32,752 nt of DNA, taken from assembly GCA_017443065.1 (NCBI GenBank), contig JAFSPF010000043.1, forward strand, positions 1-32,752, written 5' to 3'. The DNA is from Lachnospiraceae bacterium (GTDB taxonomy: Bacteria > Bacillota > Clostridia > Lachnospirales > Lachnospiraceae). Both the position numbers and the translations under genes were made by a program. This document shows positions 15,936 to 24,277 of this stretch, piece by piece. The stretch's first letter is position 1. Each line of letters begins with the position of its first letter. The notes under the pieces were generated by a model. The model was not told the DNA's origin, ran no database searches, and worked only from the letters and a program-made list of their open reading frames with translations.

Positions 15936-17375
15936 ATGGAACAATTTGCTGAATGGAACGGTGTCATCAATGACTTCGTGTGGGGCCCCGTCATGCTGGT
16001 CCTGCTGGTCGGCTGCGGCGTTTACATGAGCATCCGCCTGGGATTCATCCAGTTCCGGCGCTTTGGTTTTGCCATGAAAAACACGCTGGGCAAGATCTTC
16101 CACAAGCACGAGGCGGGAGAGGGAGAGGTCACGCCGCTCCAGGCTGTGACAACGGCGCTGGCCGCGACCGTCGGCACCGGCAACATCGCCGGCGTCACGG
16201 GCGCGATCGTGGCGGGCGGTCCCGGCGCCATCTTCTGGATGTGGGTCTCCGCCGTCTTCGGCATGGTCACAAAATATTCGGAGGTGCTGCTCTCCATCAA
16301 ATACCGGGAACGCAATGAGCACGGCGACTGGGTGGGCGGCCCCATGTATTACATCAAAAACGGTCTCGGCAGGGCCTGGAAATGGCTGGGTGCCGTCTTC
16401 TGTGTGTTTGGTGCCCTGGCCGCGTTCGGCATCGGCAACATGACACAGGTCAACACGATCGCCACCTCCATCAACACGGCCCTGGCCTCCTTCGGTGTCA
16501 ATGTGGAGGCGAACACGGTCGGCATTTTCGGTCAGAATGTTCCGGTGTCCAGCATCGTGATCGGTGCCATCCTTGCGGTGATCGTGGCCGTTGTGGTCGT
16601 GGGCGGCATCAAGCGCATCGGCCAGGTGACGCAGCATCTCGTCCCCATCATGGCGCTCATTTACATCCTCCTGTCCCTGATGGTGATTTTTTCCAATCTC
16701 GGGCTGGCCGGTACCGCCTTCGGTATGATCTTCAAGGGCGCGTTTTCCGCGGAGGCCGCCATCGGCGGTGCCTACGGCATCATGTTAAAGACCATCATCC
16801 AGAAGGGCGTTGCCCGCGGCGTCTTTTCCAACGAGGCGGGTATGGGCTCCGCGCCGATCGCGCATGCCGCGTCCAGTGAATCCGATCCCGTCCGGCAGGG
16901 ACTGTACGGTATCTTTGAAGTGTTCATGGATACGATCGTGATCTGCACGATGACGTCGCTCGTGGTGCTGATCGGCTATCTGCGCGGCGCCATCGCGCCG
17001 GAATGGAGCGGCAGCGGCGGGACACCGCTGGTGTCCGCGTCCTTCGGCTCCGCACTCGGTTCGACGCAGATCGGCGCACTGATTGTGGCCGTTGCCATTT
17101 CACTCTTTGCCCTGTCCACGGTGCTGAGCTGGTCTCTGTACGGCGTCCGCTGCTTTGAATTCCTCTTCGGCATCGGCCCCACAAAGGTCTATAAATGGGT
17201 GTTCGTCGTGGTGATCCTGATCGGCTCCACGCTGAAGATGCAGCTGGTCTGGGATATTGCGGACACCCTGAACGGACTGATGTCCATCCCGAACCTCATT
17301 GCGCTGTTCGCCCTGTCGGGTGTGGTCGCGAAAACGACAAAAGAATTCTTTGGAAATAAAGAAAACCTGGTCTGA
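15936..17375 (+). CDS. Amino acid:cation symporter, AgcS (alanine/glycine) family
   Basis: The 479-residue polytopic protein belongs to the sodium/proton:alanine/glycine symporter family: GVYMSIRLGFIQFRRF near the N-terminus, TVGTGNIAGVTGAIVAGGPGA, FWMWVSAVFGMVTKYSE, GGPMYYI and FSNEAGMGSAPIAHA. Its mRNA leader is a tandem glycine riboswitch, which identifies glycine as the regulating and probably transported solute; riboswitch-controlled AgcS genes are known in other Bacillota. Whether glycine turns expression on or off cannot be decided by reading alone. The stop codon lies only 3 bases from the stop of the convergent gene. Confidence 0.9.
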   Translation: MEQFAEWNGVINDFVWGPVMLVLLVGCGVYMSIRLGFIQFRRFGFAMKNTLGKIFHKHEAGEGEVTPLQAVTTALAATVGTGNIAGVTGAIVAGGPGAIFWMWVSAVFGMVTKYSEVLLSIKYRERNEHGDWVGGPMYYIKNGLGRAWKWLGAVFCVFGALAAFGIGNMTQVNTIATSINTALASFGVNVEANTVGIFGQNVPVSSIVIGAILAVIVAVVVVGGIKRIGQVTQHLVPIMALIYILLSLMVIFSNLGLAGTAFGMIFKGAFSAEAAIGGAYGIMLKTIIQKGVARGVFSNEAGMGSAPIAHAASSESDPVRQGLYGIFEVFMDTIVICTMTSLVVLIGYLRGAIAPEWSGSGGTPLVSASFGSALGSTQIGALIVAVAISLFALSTVLSWSLYGVRCFEFLFGIGPTKVYKWVFVVVILIGSTLKMQLVWDIADTLNGLMSIPNLIALFALSGVVAKTTKEFFGNKENLV

Positions 17376-17378
17376 GGA

Positions 17379-17939
17379 TCAGTTTCCGCCGCCTTCCGGG
17401 GGTGCCTCACCCCCGGCGGGCGCTTCGGTTCCTTCCGCCGGTGCTTCGCCGCCGGCAGGAGGGAGTTCCCCTTCTTCAGGCTCATTGTCCGCGGGGCTCC
17501 CCGGATCATCCGTCGCACCGCCGATCGCGGAGTTGCCGTCCTGCTGCTGCAGTTCCTGCTGCGCCTCTTTCTCCAGAGTGCTGGCCGCCATGATCTCCAG
17601 CATCTCATCCGCCGTCATGTCTGTGGACAGGTCATAGACGCCCGGAGCGATCATGTCATTGTAATCCGAGAACATTTCCTGCATGCGGAAGAGCAGGGCA
17701 TCCTTGACGAGGCCCTTCTCCTCCAGCAGCTTTGCGACGTCGCTCACCGTATCGTTTTCGCCGACGGTGATCGTCACGATGCGGCCGTTCCCCTGCGTCA
17801 GCGGCTTCTGCGCAAAGGTCTCATACCCGTATTCGTAGGCCGTGCGGGAGATGCGGATCACCAGAAAAATGGCTATGATGATGAAGGCCGCCCGGATCAC
17901 GAGCCCGATGATGCGGAAGACCGCGCTCTCTTTTTTCAT
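17379..17939 (-). CDS. Short MltG/YceG-like membrane protein without catalytic domain
   Basis: The 186-residue protein has one membrane helix (about 9-29), then ITVGENDTVSDVAKLLEEKGLVKDALLFRM and IAPGVYDLSTDMTADEMLEIM, the LysM-like part that precedes the catalytic domain of endolytic transglycosylase MltG. The catalytic domain is absent. The tail after residue 135 is rich in Glu, Pro, Gly and Ala (repeats of PAGGEAP type) and may span the wall. It begins 10 bases after the RNase J stop, so it is the last gene of that operon. It could bind peptidoglycan or regulate a full-length MltG; no enzymatic role is expected. Confidence 0.75.
   Translation of the reverse strand: MKKESAVFRIIGLVIRAAFIIIAIFLVIRISRTAYEYGYETFAQKPLTQGNGRIVTITVGENDTVSDVAKLLEEKGLVKDALLFRMQEMFSDYNDMIAPGVYDLSTDMTADEMLEIMAASTLEKEAQQELQQQDGNSAIGGATDDPGSPADNEPEEGELPPAGGEAPAEGTEAPAGGEAPPEGGGN
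17396..17416. other. Perfect GC-rich hairpin inside the 3' end of the MltG-like gene
   Basis: CCGGGGGTG and CACCCCCGG form a perfect 9-base-pair stem with a 3-base loop, about 20 bases past the symporter stop. It is within coding sequence but may help to end transcription from both convergent genes, which have no other visible terminator between them. Confidence 0.5.
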
Positions 17940-17949
17940 TCGCCTGTCC

Positions 17950-19638
17950 TCAGATTCCCTCTTCCATGATGATCGGCAGGATCATCGGTCTGCGTTTGTT
18001 TTTCTTCCAGATGTAATCGCTCAGGCTGTCCTTGATGGCGTTGCGGAACTTGTTGTAATCCTTCGTGCCGCGGGACAGTGCGTCCTCCACGACCTCCGTC
18101 ACGAGCTGCACGGATTCCTCAATTAGTTCGTCGGAATCCTTCATATACACATAGCCGCGGGAGACCACATTGGGTGTCGAGGTGATGATGCCGTTCTCGC
18201 GGTCAATCCCGACCGCCACGACGACAACGCCGGCTTCGCCCAGGCGCTGCCTGTCGCGCAGCACCACGTTTCCGACATCCCCCACGCCCGTGCCGTCAAC
18301 GAAGATCGCGCCGGTCTGCACATGCCCGTTCACCTTCGCCACTTCCTTATCCAGCTCCAGCACGTCGCCGGTCTCCAGAATAAAGACGTTTTCCTTCGGG
18401 ATGCCCAGATCCCTTGCGATATTGCCGTTCGCGATGAGATGCTTGTATTCGCCGTGGACGGGAATCGCATACTTCGGCTTCACCAGCGTATAGATCAGCT
18501 TGAGATCCTCCTGGCAGGCGTGACCGGAGACATGCACATCCTGGAAGATGACGTCCGCGCCCTTCATCAGCAGTTCGTTGATGACGTTCGTCACGGCCTT
18601 TTCGTTGCCGGGGATCGGGTTGGAAGAGAAGATGACCGTGTCATTCCGGTCGATCGTGATTTTCTTGTGCTGTCCGCTCGCCATGCGGGAGAGCGCCGCC
18701 ATGCTCTCGCCTTGGGAGCCGGTGGTGATGATGGCCGTTTTGTTTGCCGGATAATTCCGGATCTCCTCAATATCAATCAGGGTGTTCTCCGGCACCTGGA
18801 TGTAGCCCAGCTTTTCCGCGATGTCGATCGTCGTCACCATGCTGCGCCCCTGCACGACCACCTTCCGTCCGTACTTATATGCGGAGTTGATGATCTGCTG
18901 CACGCGGTCCACATTGGATGTGAAGGTCGCGATGATGATGCGCGTGTTTTCGTGCTCCGCAAAGATCGTGTCCATCGTGTGACCGACGGTCCTTTCGGAG
19001 GCCGTGTAGCCCGGCCGCTCCGCGTTGGTGGAATCCGCCAGCAGCGCCAGCACGCCCTTTTTGCCGATCTCCGCAAAGCGCTGCAAATCAATCGGATCAC
19101 CGAAGACCGGGGTGTAATCCACCTTGAAATCCCCGGTGTGCACGATGATGCCGACCGGCGTGTAGATGGCCAGCGCCGCCGCATCCACGATCGAATGATT
19201 CGTGCGGATGAATTCGACATGGAAATCGCCGAGCGTGATCGTGGAGCCGAAGCCCACGACCTTGCGCTTCACGACATCCAGCATGTTGTGCTCTTCCAGC
19301 TTGTGTTCGATCAGGCCCATCGTCAGGCGCGTCGCATAGACCGGAACATTGACGTCCCGGAGAATATACGGAAGCGAGCCGATATGGTCCTCATGACCGT
19401 GGGTGATGACAAAGGCCTTCACCTTTTCGATATTCTCTTTTAAATACGTGACATCCGGGATGACGAGATCAATTCCCAGCATGTCATCCTCCGGAAAGGC
19501 CAGTCCGCAGTCCACCACGATGATGCTGTCACCGTAGCAGAAGGCCGTGATGTTCATTCCGATACGCTCCAGACCGCCCAGGGGGACGATCTGCAGCTTG
19601 TCCGTTTTGCTGTTTGTATTATGATGATGATTGCTCAA
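17950..19638 (-). CDS. rnj: Ribonuclease J
   Basis: The 562-residue protein is a metallo-beta-lactamase-fold RNase J with HGHEDH (residues 80-85), downstream metal ligands in NHSIVDA, HTGDFKVD and HVSGHACQEDL, and the C-terminal dimer domain. It processes and degrades RNA with both endo- and 5'-exonuclease activity. The frame begins with TTG at 19638; GGAGG (19653-19649) lies 10 bases before it. An ATG at 19646 is only 2 bases from GGAGG and reads ATG-TTT-TTT-TGA, but one extra T in its seven-T run would join it to the RNase J frame. The N-terminus carries three consecutive histidines. It lies 21 bases after the DUF1292 gene. Confidence 0.93.
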   Translation of the reverse strand: MSNHHHNTNSKTDKLQIVPLGGLERIGMNITAFCYGDSIIVVDCGLAFPEDDMLGIDLVIPDVTYLKENIEKVKAFVITHGHEDHIGSLPYILRDVNVPVYATRLTMGLIEHKLEEHNMLDVVKRKVVGFGSTITLGDFHVEFIRTNHSIVDAAALAIYTPVGIIVHTGDFKVDYTPVFGDPIDLQRFAEIGKKGVLALLADSTNAERPGYTASERTVGHTMDTIFAEHENTRIIIATFTSNVDRVQQIINSAYKYGRKVVVQGRSMVTTIDIAEKLGYIQVPENTLIDIEEIRNYPANKTAIITTGSQGESMAALSRMASGQHKKITIDRNDTVIFSSNPIPGNEKAVTNVINELLMKGADVIFQDVHVSGHACQEDLKLIYTLVKPKYAIPVHGEYKHLIANGNIARDLGIPKENVFILETGDVLELDKEVAKVNGHVQTGAIFVDGTGVGDVGNVVLRDRQRLGEAGVVVVAVGIDRENGIITSTPNVVSRGYVYMKDSDELIEESVQLVTEVVEDALSRGTKDYNKFRNAIKDSLSDYIWKKNKRRPMILPIIMEEGI

Positions 19639-19659
19639 AAAAACATTACCTCCAAAATT

Positions 19660-19923
19660 TTACAGTTCCAATAAAATGTCTTCTCCGTCCAGAAGATCCG
19701 AAAAGGCATTCGCGCAGGCGGCCAGCTCCTCCGCGTCCGTCACCTCCGTGAAGAGGGCCTCCTCCTCTTCCGGCACGGAATCATCCCGCAGGATCAGGGC
19801 GTCCGCATCGCCGTCCTCCGTATCCGTCACCAGAAGATAGGAGCGGCCGTTCACGACACTCTGCCCGACGATATAAAACTCCGTTGCCTTGCCGTCCTCC
19901 GGACGAAATGTGATCTTCTCCAT
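19660..19923 (-). CDS. DUF1292 family protein
   Basis: The 87-residue acidic protein has the pattern of DUF1292 (YrzB-like): an N-terminal ITFRPEDGKATEFYIVGQSVV, a GRSYLLVTD strand, and an Asp/Glu-rich end. Its ATG shares one base with the stop of ruvX (TAATG), so the two are coupled. The order ireB-ruvX-DUF1292 is widely conserved in Bacillota. The function of the family is unknown. Confidence 0.87.
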   Translation of the reverse strand: MEKITFRPEDGKATEFYIVGQSVVNGRSYLLVTDTEDGDADALILRDDSVPEEEEALFTEVTDAEELAACANAFSDLLDGEDILLEL

Positions 19924-20354
19924 TATGCCTGCTCCCTCCGGCGGTTCTCCAGGTAGGATTCCAGAATTACCTTGGCCGCCACCATGTCAATGTATTCCTT
20001 CTCCGCTTCCTTTTTCACGCCGTTCATCCTGAGAATCTCCTCCGCCTCCACACTGCTTAAGCGTTCGTCCCACATGGTCACGGGCAGCCCCGTACGTCTT
20101 ACGAGGTGTTCCCGGAACTCATAAGCCTCTTTTGCCATTTCGGAAACGCGCAGATCCATGTGCAGGGGAAGTCCCAGAACGATCTCAGAAATGTTGTATT
20201 CGCTAACCAGTTCCTCTATCCTGGCAAGCGTGCGCCGCAGCTTGTTCGCCTCTTTCCTGCGGATGATCTCTGTCGCACGCGCCGTCATCAGCAGTTCGTC
20301 GCTCACCGCAACGCCCACCGTTTTCGTGCCGTAATCCAGACCCATGATCCGCAT
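19923..20354 (-). CDS. ruvX: RuvX/YqgF Holliday junction resolvase-like nuclease
   Basis: The 143-residue protein starts MRIMGLDYGTKTVGVAVSD with the first catalytic aspartate, then EIVLGLP, MWDERLSS and IDMVAA, the complete set of acidic motifs of the RNase-H-fold YqgF family. These proteins are proposed resolvases and act in rRNA processing in some bacteria. It lies 42 bases after ireB and overlaps the DUF1292 gene by one base. Confidence 0.93.
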   Translation of the reverse strand: MRIMGLDYGTKTVGVAVSDELLMTARATEIIRRKEANKLRRTLARIEELVSEYNISEIVLGLPLHMDLRVSEMAKEAYEFREHLVRRTGLPVTMWDERLSSVEAEEILRMNGVKKEAEKEYIDMVAAKVILESYLENRRREQA

Positions 20355-20396
20355 CGGTCACACCCGTCAGGATGCCGCAGCCGTGAAGGGCGGCAT

Positions 20397-20678
20397 TCAG
20401 TCGTAATCCGATCCGGGCCAGTCGTGATGGCGGATGTAGGTCTTTAACATCTCCTCCACCAGCTCGTCGCGCTCCACCTTCATGATCAGGGAACGGGCAC
20501 CCTTATGAGACGTGATGTACGTCGGGTCTCCTGACATGATATAGCCGACAATCTGGTTCACCGGGTTATACCCGCGCTCCATCAGTGCCTCGTAGATCAC
20601 CTCCAGCACCTGCTGTGCGTTTTCCTGATTGTCCACCGCGACCTTAAAAAACTGTGTGTTGCCGAGATCATTATCCAT
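20397..20678 (-). CDS. ireB: IreB family regulatory phosphoprotein
   Basis: The start is set at ATG 20678 ([11 protein letters not shown]) because GGAGG lies 7 bases before it; a frame from 20696 would start upstream of that site. The 93-residue product matches the UPF0297/IreB family, with [20 protein letters not shown] and [18 protein letters not shown]. In Enterococcus IreB is a substrate of the PASTA kinase IreK and affects cephalosporin tolerance; phosphorylated threonines are near the N-terminus, and here one Thr (residue 8) is in that region. First gene of the ireB-ruvX-DUF1292-rnj operon. Confidence 0.92.
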   Translation of the reverse strand: MDNDLGNTQFFKVAVDNQENAQQVLEVIYEALMERGYNPVNQIVGYIMSGDPTYITSHKGARSLIMKVERDELVEEMLKTYIRHHDWPGSDYD

Positions 20679-20723
20679 CTTACAACCTCCGGACATCCCT
20701 GCGGGATGGCATAGTTACAACTT

Positions 20724-20752
20724 ATTTTACACCTGTTTCTTTTGATTTGCAA
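20724..20752 (-). promoter_or_regulatory. Promoter of the ireB operon
   Basis: On the minus strand TTGCAA (20752-20747) and TAAAAT (20729-20724) are separated by 17 bases. Both hexamers and the spacing are identical to the AAA-LRR promoter at 7165-7137. Confidence 0.72.
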
Positions 20753-20758
20753 CGTGTG

Positions 20759-20787
20759 TTGCTTTTTCCGCAAAAGCGTGATAGACT
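20759..20787 (+). promoter_or_regulatory. Promoter of tRNA-Gln and probably the downstream genes
   Basis: TTGCTT (20759-20764) and TAGACT (20782-20787) are separated by 17 bases, about 35 bases before the tRNA. It is back to back with the ireB promoter. Confidence 0.55.
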
Positions 20788-20822
20788 GTATAAGTTGGTG
20801 CACCGGACATCCGGATTGCCCT

Positions 20823-20894
20823 TGGGGTATGGCCAAGCGGTAAGGCAACGGACTCTGACTCCGTGATTCGAAGGTTCGAATCCTTCTACCCCAG
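20823..20894 (+). tRNA. tRNA-Gln (anticodon CTG)
   Basis: The acceptor arms TGGGGTA (20823-20829) and TACCCCA (20887-20893) pair fully, with discriminator G at 20894. The anticodon stem ACGGA/TCCGT encloses the loop CTCTGAC with anticodon CTG, and the T arm reads GAAGGTTCGAATCCTTC. CCA is not encoded. Confidence 0.96.
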
Positions 20895-20923
20895 TACCTG
20901 AAACAGGATTCCTTTAATTTCAC

Positions 20924-21937
20924 ATGGGCAAAACCGTACTGCGAATCTTTCTGAGAACCTTTGCCTGGCTGCTGGTGACATTGCTGGTCGCGGCGGCCGG
21001 TGTTTTGTGTGCGGTATTTGTGATTCTGAAAGGCCCCTCCGTTCATGCAAGAGATCTTCTGGTCATGTCCCTGAGAGAAACGAGCGCGCTTTACTGGATC
21101 CCGGGGATGTACCTGTCGCCGGAGCTGATTGACGAAATCGTTGCGACCAATACCGTCGTTTACACCGAAGAGGAAGTGGATACGGGGCTGATCGAGATCG
21201 GCACGGAGCAGGCGGAAGGGGAAGCTGAAGGACAGGAGGAAAAGCCGCCGATCGAGGTCTTTGAGATTTCCGGTTCTTCCTATGTGGGAGACGTCATCCT
21301 GATCCATGACCCTTCCCGCGTGTTTATCGGGAACAAGGGTCCCTATGACGGCTCTGCCGGCAAAAACGTGGATAAGATCGCGGAAGCCTACGGTGCCGTG
21401 GCCGGCATCAACGGCGGCGGATTTTATGACCCGAACGGACAGGGCAACGGCGGCACGCCGGACGGCTTTGTGATTTCCGAGGGAAAGACCGCCTATGCCG
21501 TCGGCGGCACCTATCTGACCATCGGCCTGAATCAGGAGCACAAGCTGATTGTCGGCCGGATGTCCCTGGACGGCGCCCTGCAGATGGGACTGCGGGATGC
21601 GGTCTGTGTGCAGGCCGTTTACGCGCCGGTGCTGATCGTCAACGGTGAGGAGCAGGCCGTGGCCGGCTACGGCGGGGGCCTGAATCCGCGCACGGCGATC
21701 GGGCAGGCGGCGGACGGCACGATCATCTTTGTCACGACGGACGGACGCCAGGCCAACTCCATCGGCGCGACCTTTGCGGACATGGTGCGCATCATGTCCG
21801 AATACGGTGCCGTCAATGCGGCTTCGCTGGACGGCGGTTCCTCCACCTCCATGTATTATCTCGGCGAATATCTCAACACCCCCTATGCGCTGTCGGGACC
21901 GCGCATTGTCCCGAACGCCTTTCTGGTGCGGCCATGA
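20924..21937 (+). CDS. Membrane-anchored phosphodiester glycosidase (NAGPA) domain protein
   Basis: The 337-residue protein has one N-terminal membrane helix (about 13-36) and a C-terminal domain from about residue 120 with the marks of the NAGPA/exopolysaccharide-type phosphodiester glycosidase family: AVAGINGGGFYDPNG, PDGFVISEGK, NPRTAIGQAADGTIIFVTTDGR and NAASLDGGSSTSMYY. It probably acts on surface polysaccharides or teichoic-type polymers outside the cell. A stop codon in frame just upstream fixes the start at ATG 20924, which has a poor ribosome site and lies 29 bases after tRNA-Gln with no terminator between. It overlaps the next gene by 4 bases. Confidence 0.82.
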   Translation: MGKTVLRIFLRTFAWLLVTLLVAAAGVLCAVFVILKGPSVHARDLLVMSLRETSALYWIPGMYLSPELIDEIVATNTVVYTEEEVDTGLIEIGTEQAEGEAEGQEEKPPIEVFEISGSSYVGDVILIHDPSRVFIGNKGPYDGSAGKNVDKIAEAYGAVAGINGGGFYDPNGQGNGGTPDGFVISEGKTAYAVGGTYLTIGLNQEHKLIVGRMSLDGALQMGLRDAVCVQAVYAPVLIVNGEEQAVAGYGGGLNPRTAIGQAADGTIIFVTTDGRQANSIGATFADMVRIMSEYGAVNAASLDGGSSTSMYYLGEYLNTPYALSGPRIVPNAFLVRP

Positions 21938-23040
21938 GGAAGAAGACCTTCCGGATTCTGCTGCTGGTCTGGGCGCTGATTCTTATCGGCGTCATTGCTT
22001 TTTTAATCACATGGCTGATCCGCTTTCTGACCGTTTATGAGGCCTCTGTTCCCACGCATACGGTGGAGGCGGTGCTGGCGCAGTTAAAGACCGGCGATCT
22101 GTCGGGTCTTACGGTGACGCTGCAGAACGGTGATCCGGTGGAGGAGGGCGTCCCCTTTGCGGAACCGGAAAAAATCAGCGCATATCTGGGCGAAACGCTT
22201 TCGACAGGGGAACTTTCCTATATGAAACTGAACAGTGTCGGCGATAAGACGCATGAGTTTTATTCTGTGACGGCGGACGGGAAGAAGGTTCTGCGCATCG
22301 GGATTGAGGCCGTGGGACGCACGGAGGAATTCCATCTGAACGTGTGGCAGGGCGTTTCCGCGGAGCTCCTGGATCCGTCCATGAATCCGACGGTGATACG
22401 TCTGCAGGCGCCGTCCTTTGCCACGGTAGAGGTGGACGGGATGCTGCTCGGAGAAAAGGCGCTGACGGGCGAAGAGGAACCGGAGCTGATCGGAAAGATG
22501 GTGGAGCTCGGCTACATCAAGGACATTCCGAAGATCTACAGCTATGAGGTGGAGGGCATCTTTTCTCATCCGGAGGTCCGCGCAACGGCTTCGCACGGCA
22601 GGAAACTGCCGGTGCTGGTCCGGGAGGGCGGATTGTACGAAGCGCCCTTTGCCCCGCCCGCGGGATTTGAAGAAGAGATCACGCCGCTCATCATGGAGAT
22701 CATTCCAAACTGGGGCAGATACTTTTCCAGGGACGGGGGCTATGATGCGGTGCGGCAGTATTTTATCTGGGGATCGCCCGTTGACCGGACGGTGCCGGGT
22801 GCCGACATCAGCTGGATGCAGGCGCACACCGGCACGGAGTTTTCCGAAGAACGCGTCGAAAACATCCGCTACTACAGCGATACCTGCTTTGTCTGCGACG
22901 TGCATTTCCTGCAGACCATCCTGCATGACGATCCGAACCGCCAGCGCGAATGGGAGACGAATGTCACCTGGGTCTTTGTGCGTCCCGACGCGGACAGCGC
23001 GTGGAAGATCGCGGATCTCGTGATGAATACGGGGAACTGA
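21934..23040 (+). CDS. Unknown membrane-anchored protein
   Basis: The start ATG 21934 overlaps the previous stop as ATGA, indicating coupling. The 368-residue product has one membrane helix (about 5-28) and a long presumably external part. The region after the helix (HTVEAVLAQLKTGDLSGLTVTLQNG) and the C-terminus (ETNVTWVFVRPDADSAWKIADLVM) look like NTF2-like or DUF4878-like folds, but I do not recognise the family with confidence. It lies between a surface-glycosidase gene and arginine deiminase, only 2 bases before the latter. Confidence 0.7.
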   Translation: MRKKTFRILLLVWALILIGVIAFLITWLIRFLTVYEASVPTHTVEAVLAQLKTGDLSGLTVTLQNGDPVEEGVPFAEPEKISAYLGETLSTGELSYMKLNSVGDKTHEFYSVTADGKKVLRIGIEAVGRTEEFHLNVWQGVSAELLDPSMNPTVIRLQAPSFATVEVDGMLLGEKALTGEEEPELIGKMVELGYIKDIPKIYSYEVEGIFSHPEVRATASHGRKLPVLVREGGLYEAPFAPPAGFEEEITPLIMEIIPNWGRYFSRDGGYDAVRQYFIWGSPVDRTVPGADISWMQAHTGTEFSEERVENIRYYSDTCFVCDVHFLQTILHDDPNRQREWETNVTWVFVRPDADSAWKIADLVMNTGN

Positions 23041-23042
23041 TT

Positions 23043-24257
23043 ATGCAAATTCATGTCACAAGCGAAATCAAAAAGTTAAAGAAGGTTCTGCTGCACCGGC
23101 CGGATGCGGAGCTGGAGCGTCTCGTTCCGCGCGAGCTTGAGCGGCTTTTATTTGACGATATTCCATATCTGAAAACCGCGCAGGCGGAGCATGACACCTT
23201 TGCGGAAATCCTCCGGAAAGAAGGCGTAGAGGTGGTGTACCTGGAAGACCTTGTTGCGGAGGTACTGGCGGATGCGGATCTGCGCAAAGGTTTTGTACGT
23301 CAGTTTGTCGGCGAGGGTGGAGCGGCGGCACTCAAATTCCGGGAGCAGCTGACGGAGTATCTGCTTTCCATCCGTGATCCGAAGGAACTGGTCTTAAAGA
23401 CCATGGCGGGTGTCAGTGTGCGTGAATTAAAGGGAATGATTCATTCACCGCTGGTTGATCTTTTGCAGAGTGACAGTCGTTTTCTGCTGGATCCTATCCC
23501 GAATCTGTATTTCACAAGGGATCCCTTTGCGACGATCGGAAACGGCGTGGGAATCCATCACATGTACAGCGCGACGAGACAGCGCGAGACCATTTACGGC
23601 GCATATGTTTTCGGGCATCATCCGGACTATGCGAATACGCCGCAGTATTACCACCGCGGAAATCCTTACAGCATTGAGGGTGGTGACATTCTGAACCTGG
23701 ACGAGAAGACGATCGCTGTCGGTATCTCGCAGCGCACGACACCGGAAGCAATCGAGTTGCTGGCCACGAATCTCTTTGCGGACAAAACCTCCTCCGTGGA
23801 AAAGATCCTGGCACTGTACATTCCCGGGGTGCGTGCTTTCATGCATCTGGATACGGTCTTTACGCAGGTGGACGTCAATAAATTCACAGTACATCCGGGG
23901 ATTCTCGGTTCACTGCGCGTCTTCCGGATCACAGGGGGAAAGGCTGCGCACTCCCTTCGGGTCAAAGAACTGGAAGGAAAGCCGGAGCGGATTCTGGAAA
24001 AGGAACTCTCCATTGATAAGGTTACGTTGATCAAATGCGGCGGCACCGACCGCATCGTCTCGGAGCGTGAACAGTGGAATGACGGCTCCAATACACTCTG
24101 CGTGAAGCCCGGCACGGTCATCGTCTATGACCGTAATGATGTCACCAATGAAATACTCCGTGAAAACGGCATCCGCGTGCTCACGATGCCGAGCTCCGAG
24201 CTCTCCCGCGGACGCGGCGGCCCCAGGTGCATGAGCATGCCGCTGGTCAGGGCGTGA
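23043..24257 (+). CDS. arcA: Arginine deiminase
   Basis: Starting at MQIHVTSEIKKLKK (ATG 23043, 2 bases after the previous stop, GGGGA as ribosome site) the protein has 404 residues. The catalytic set is complete: Asp160 in FTRDPF, Glu212 and Gly in SIEGGD, His268 and Asp270 in MHLDTVF, and Cys396 in GRGGPRCMSMP. It hydrolyses arginine to citrulline and ammonia. The usual partners ornithine carbamoyltransferase, carbamate kinase and the arginine-ornithine antiporter are not in this window, so it may serve acid resistance or feed genes elsewhere. A longer frame from 22950 overlaps the preceding gene and is not credible. Confidence 0.95.
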   Translation: MQIHVTSEIKKLKKVLLHRPDAELERLVPRELERLLFDDIPYLKTAQAEHDTFAEILRKEGVEVVYLEDLVAEVLADADLRKGFVRQFVGEGGAAALKFREQLTEYLLSIRDPKELVLKTMAGVSVRELKGMIHSPLVDLLQSDSRFLLDPIPNLYFTRDPFATIGNGVGIHHMYSATRQRETIYGAYVFGHHPDYANTPQYYHRGNPYSIEGGDILNLDEKTIAVGISQRTTPEAIELLATNLFADKTSSVEKILALYIPGVRAFMHLDTVFTQVDVNKFTVHPGILGSLRVFRITGGKAAHSLRVKELEGKPERILEKELSIDKVTLIKCGGTDRIVSEREQWNDGSNTLCVKPGTVIVYDRNDVTNEILRENGIRVLTMPSSELSRGRGGPRCMSMPLVRA

Positions 24258-24277
24258 CGGGCTTATGATTGTGTGCA

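Noticed and set aside
20597-21541. A 314-codon minus-strand frame crossing tRNA-Gln
   Set aside because: It runs through the tRNA and antisense to the glycosidase gene and has no recognisable domain.
22950-23042. Earlier start for arginine deiminase
   Set aside because: The extra 31 residues overlap the upstream gene and do not resemble the family; ATG 23043 gives the usual N-terminus.
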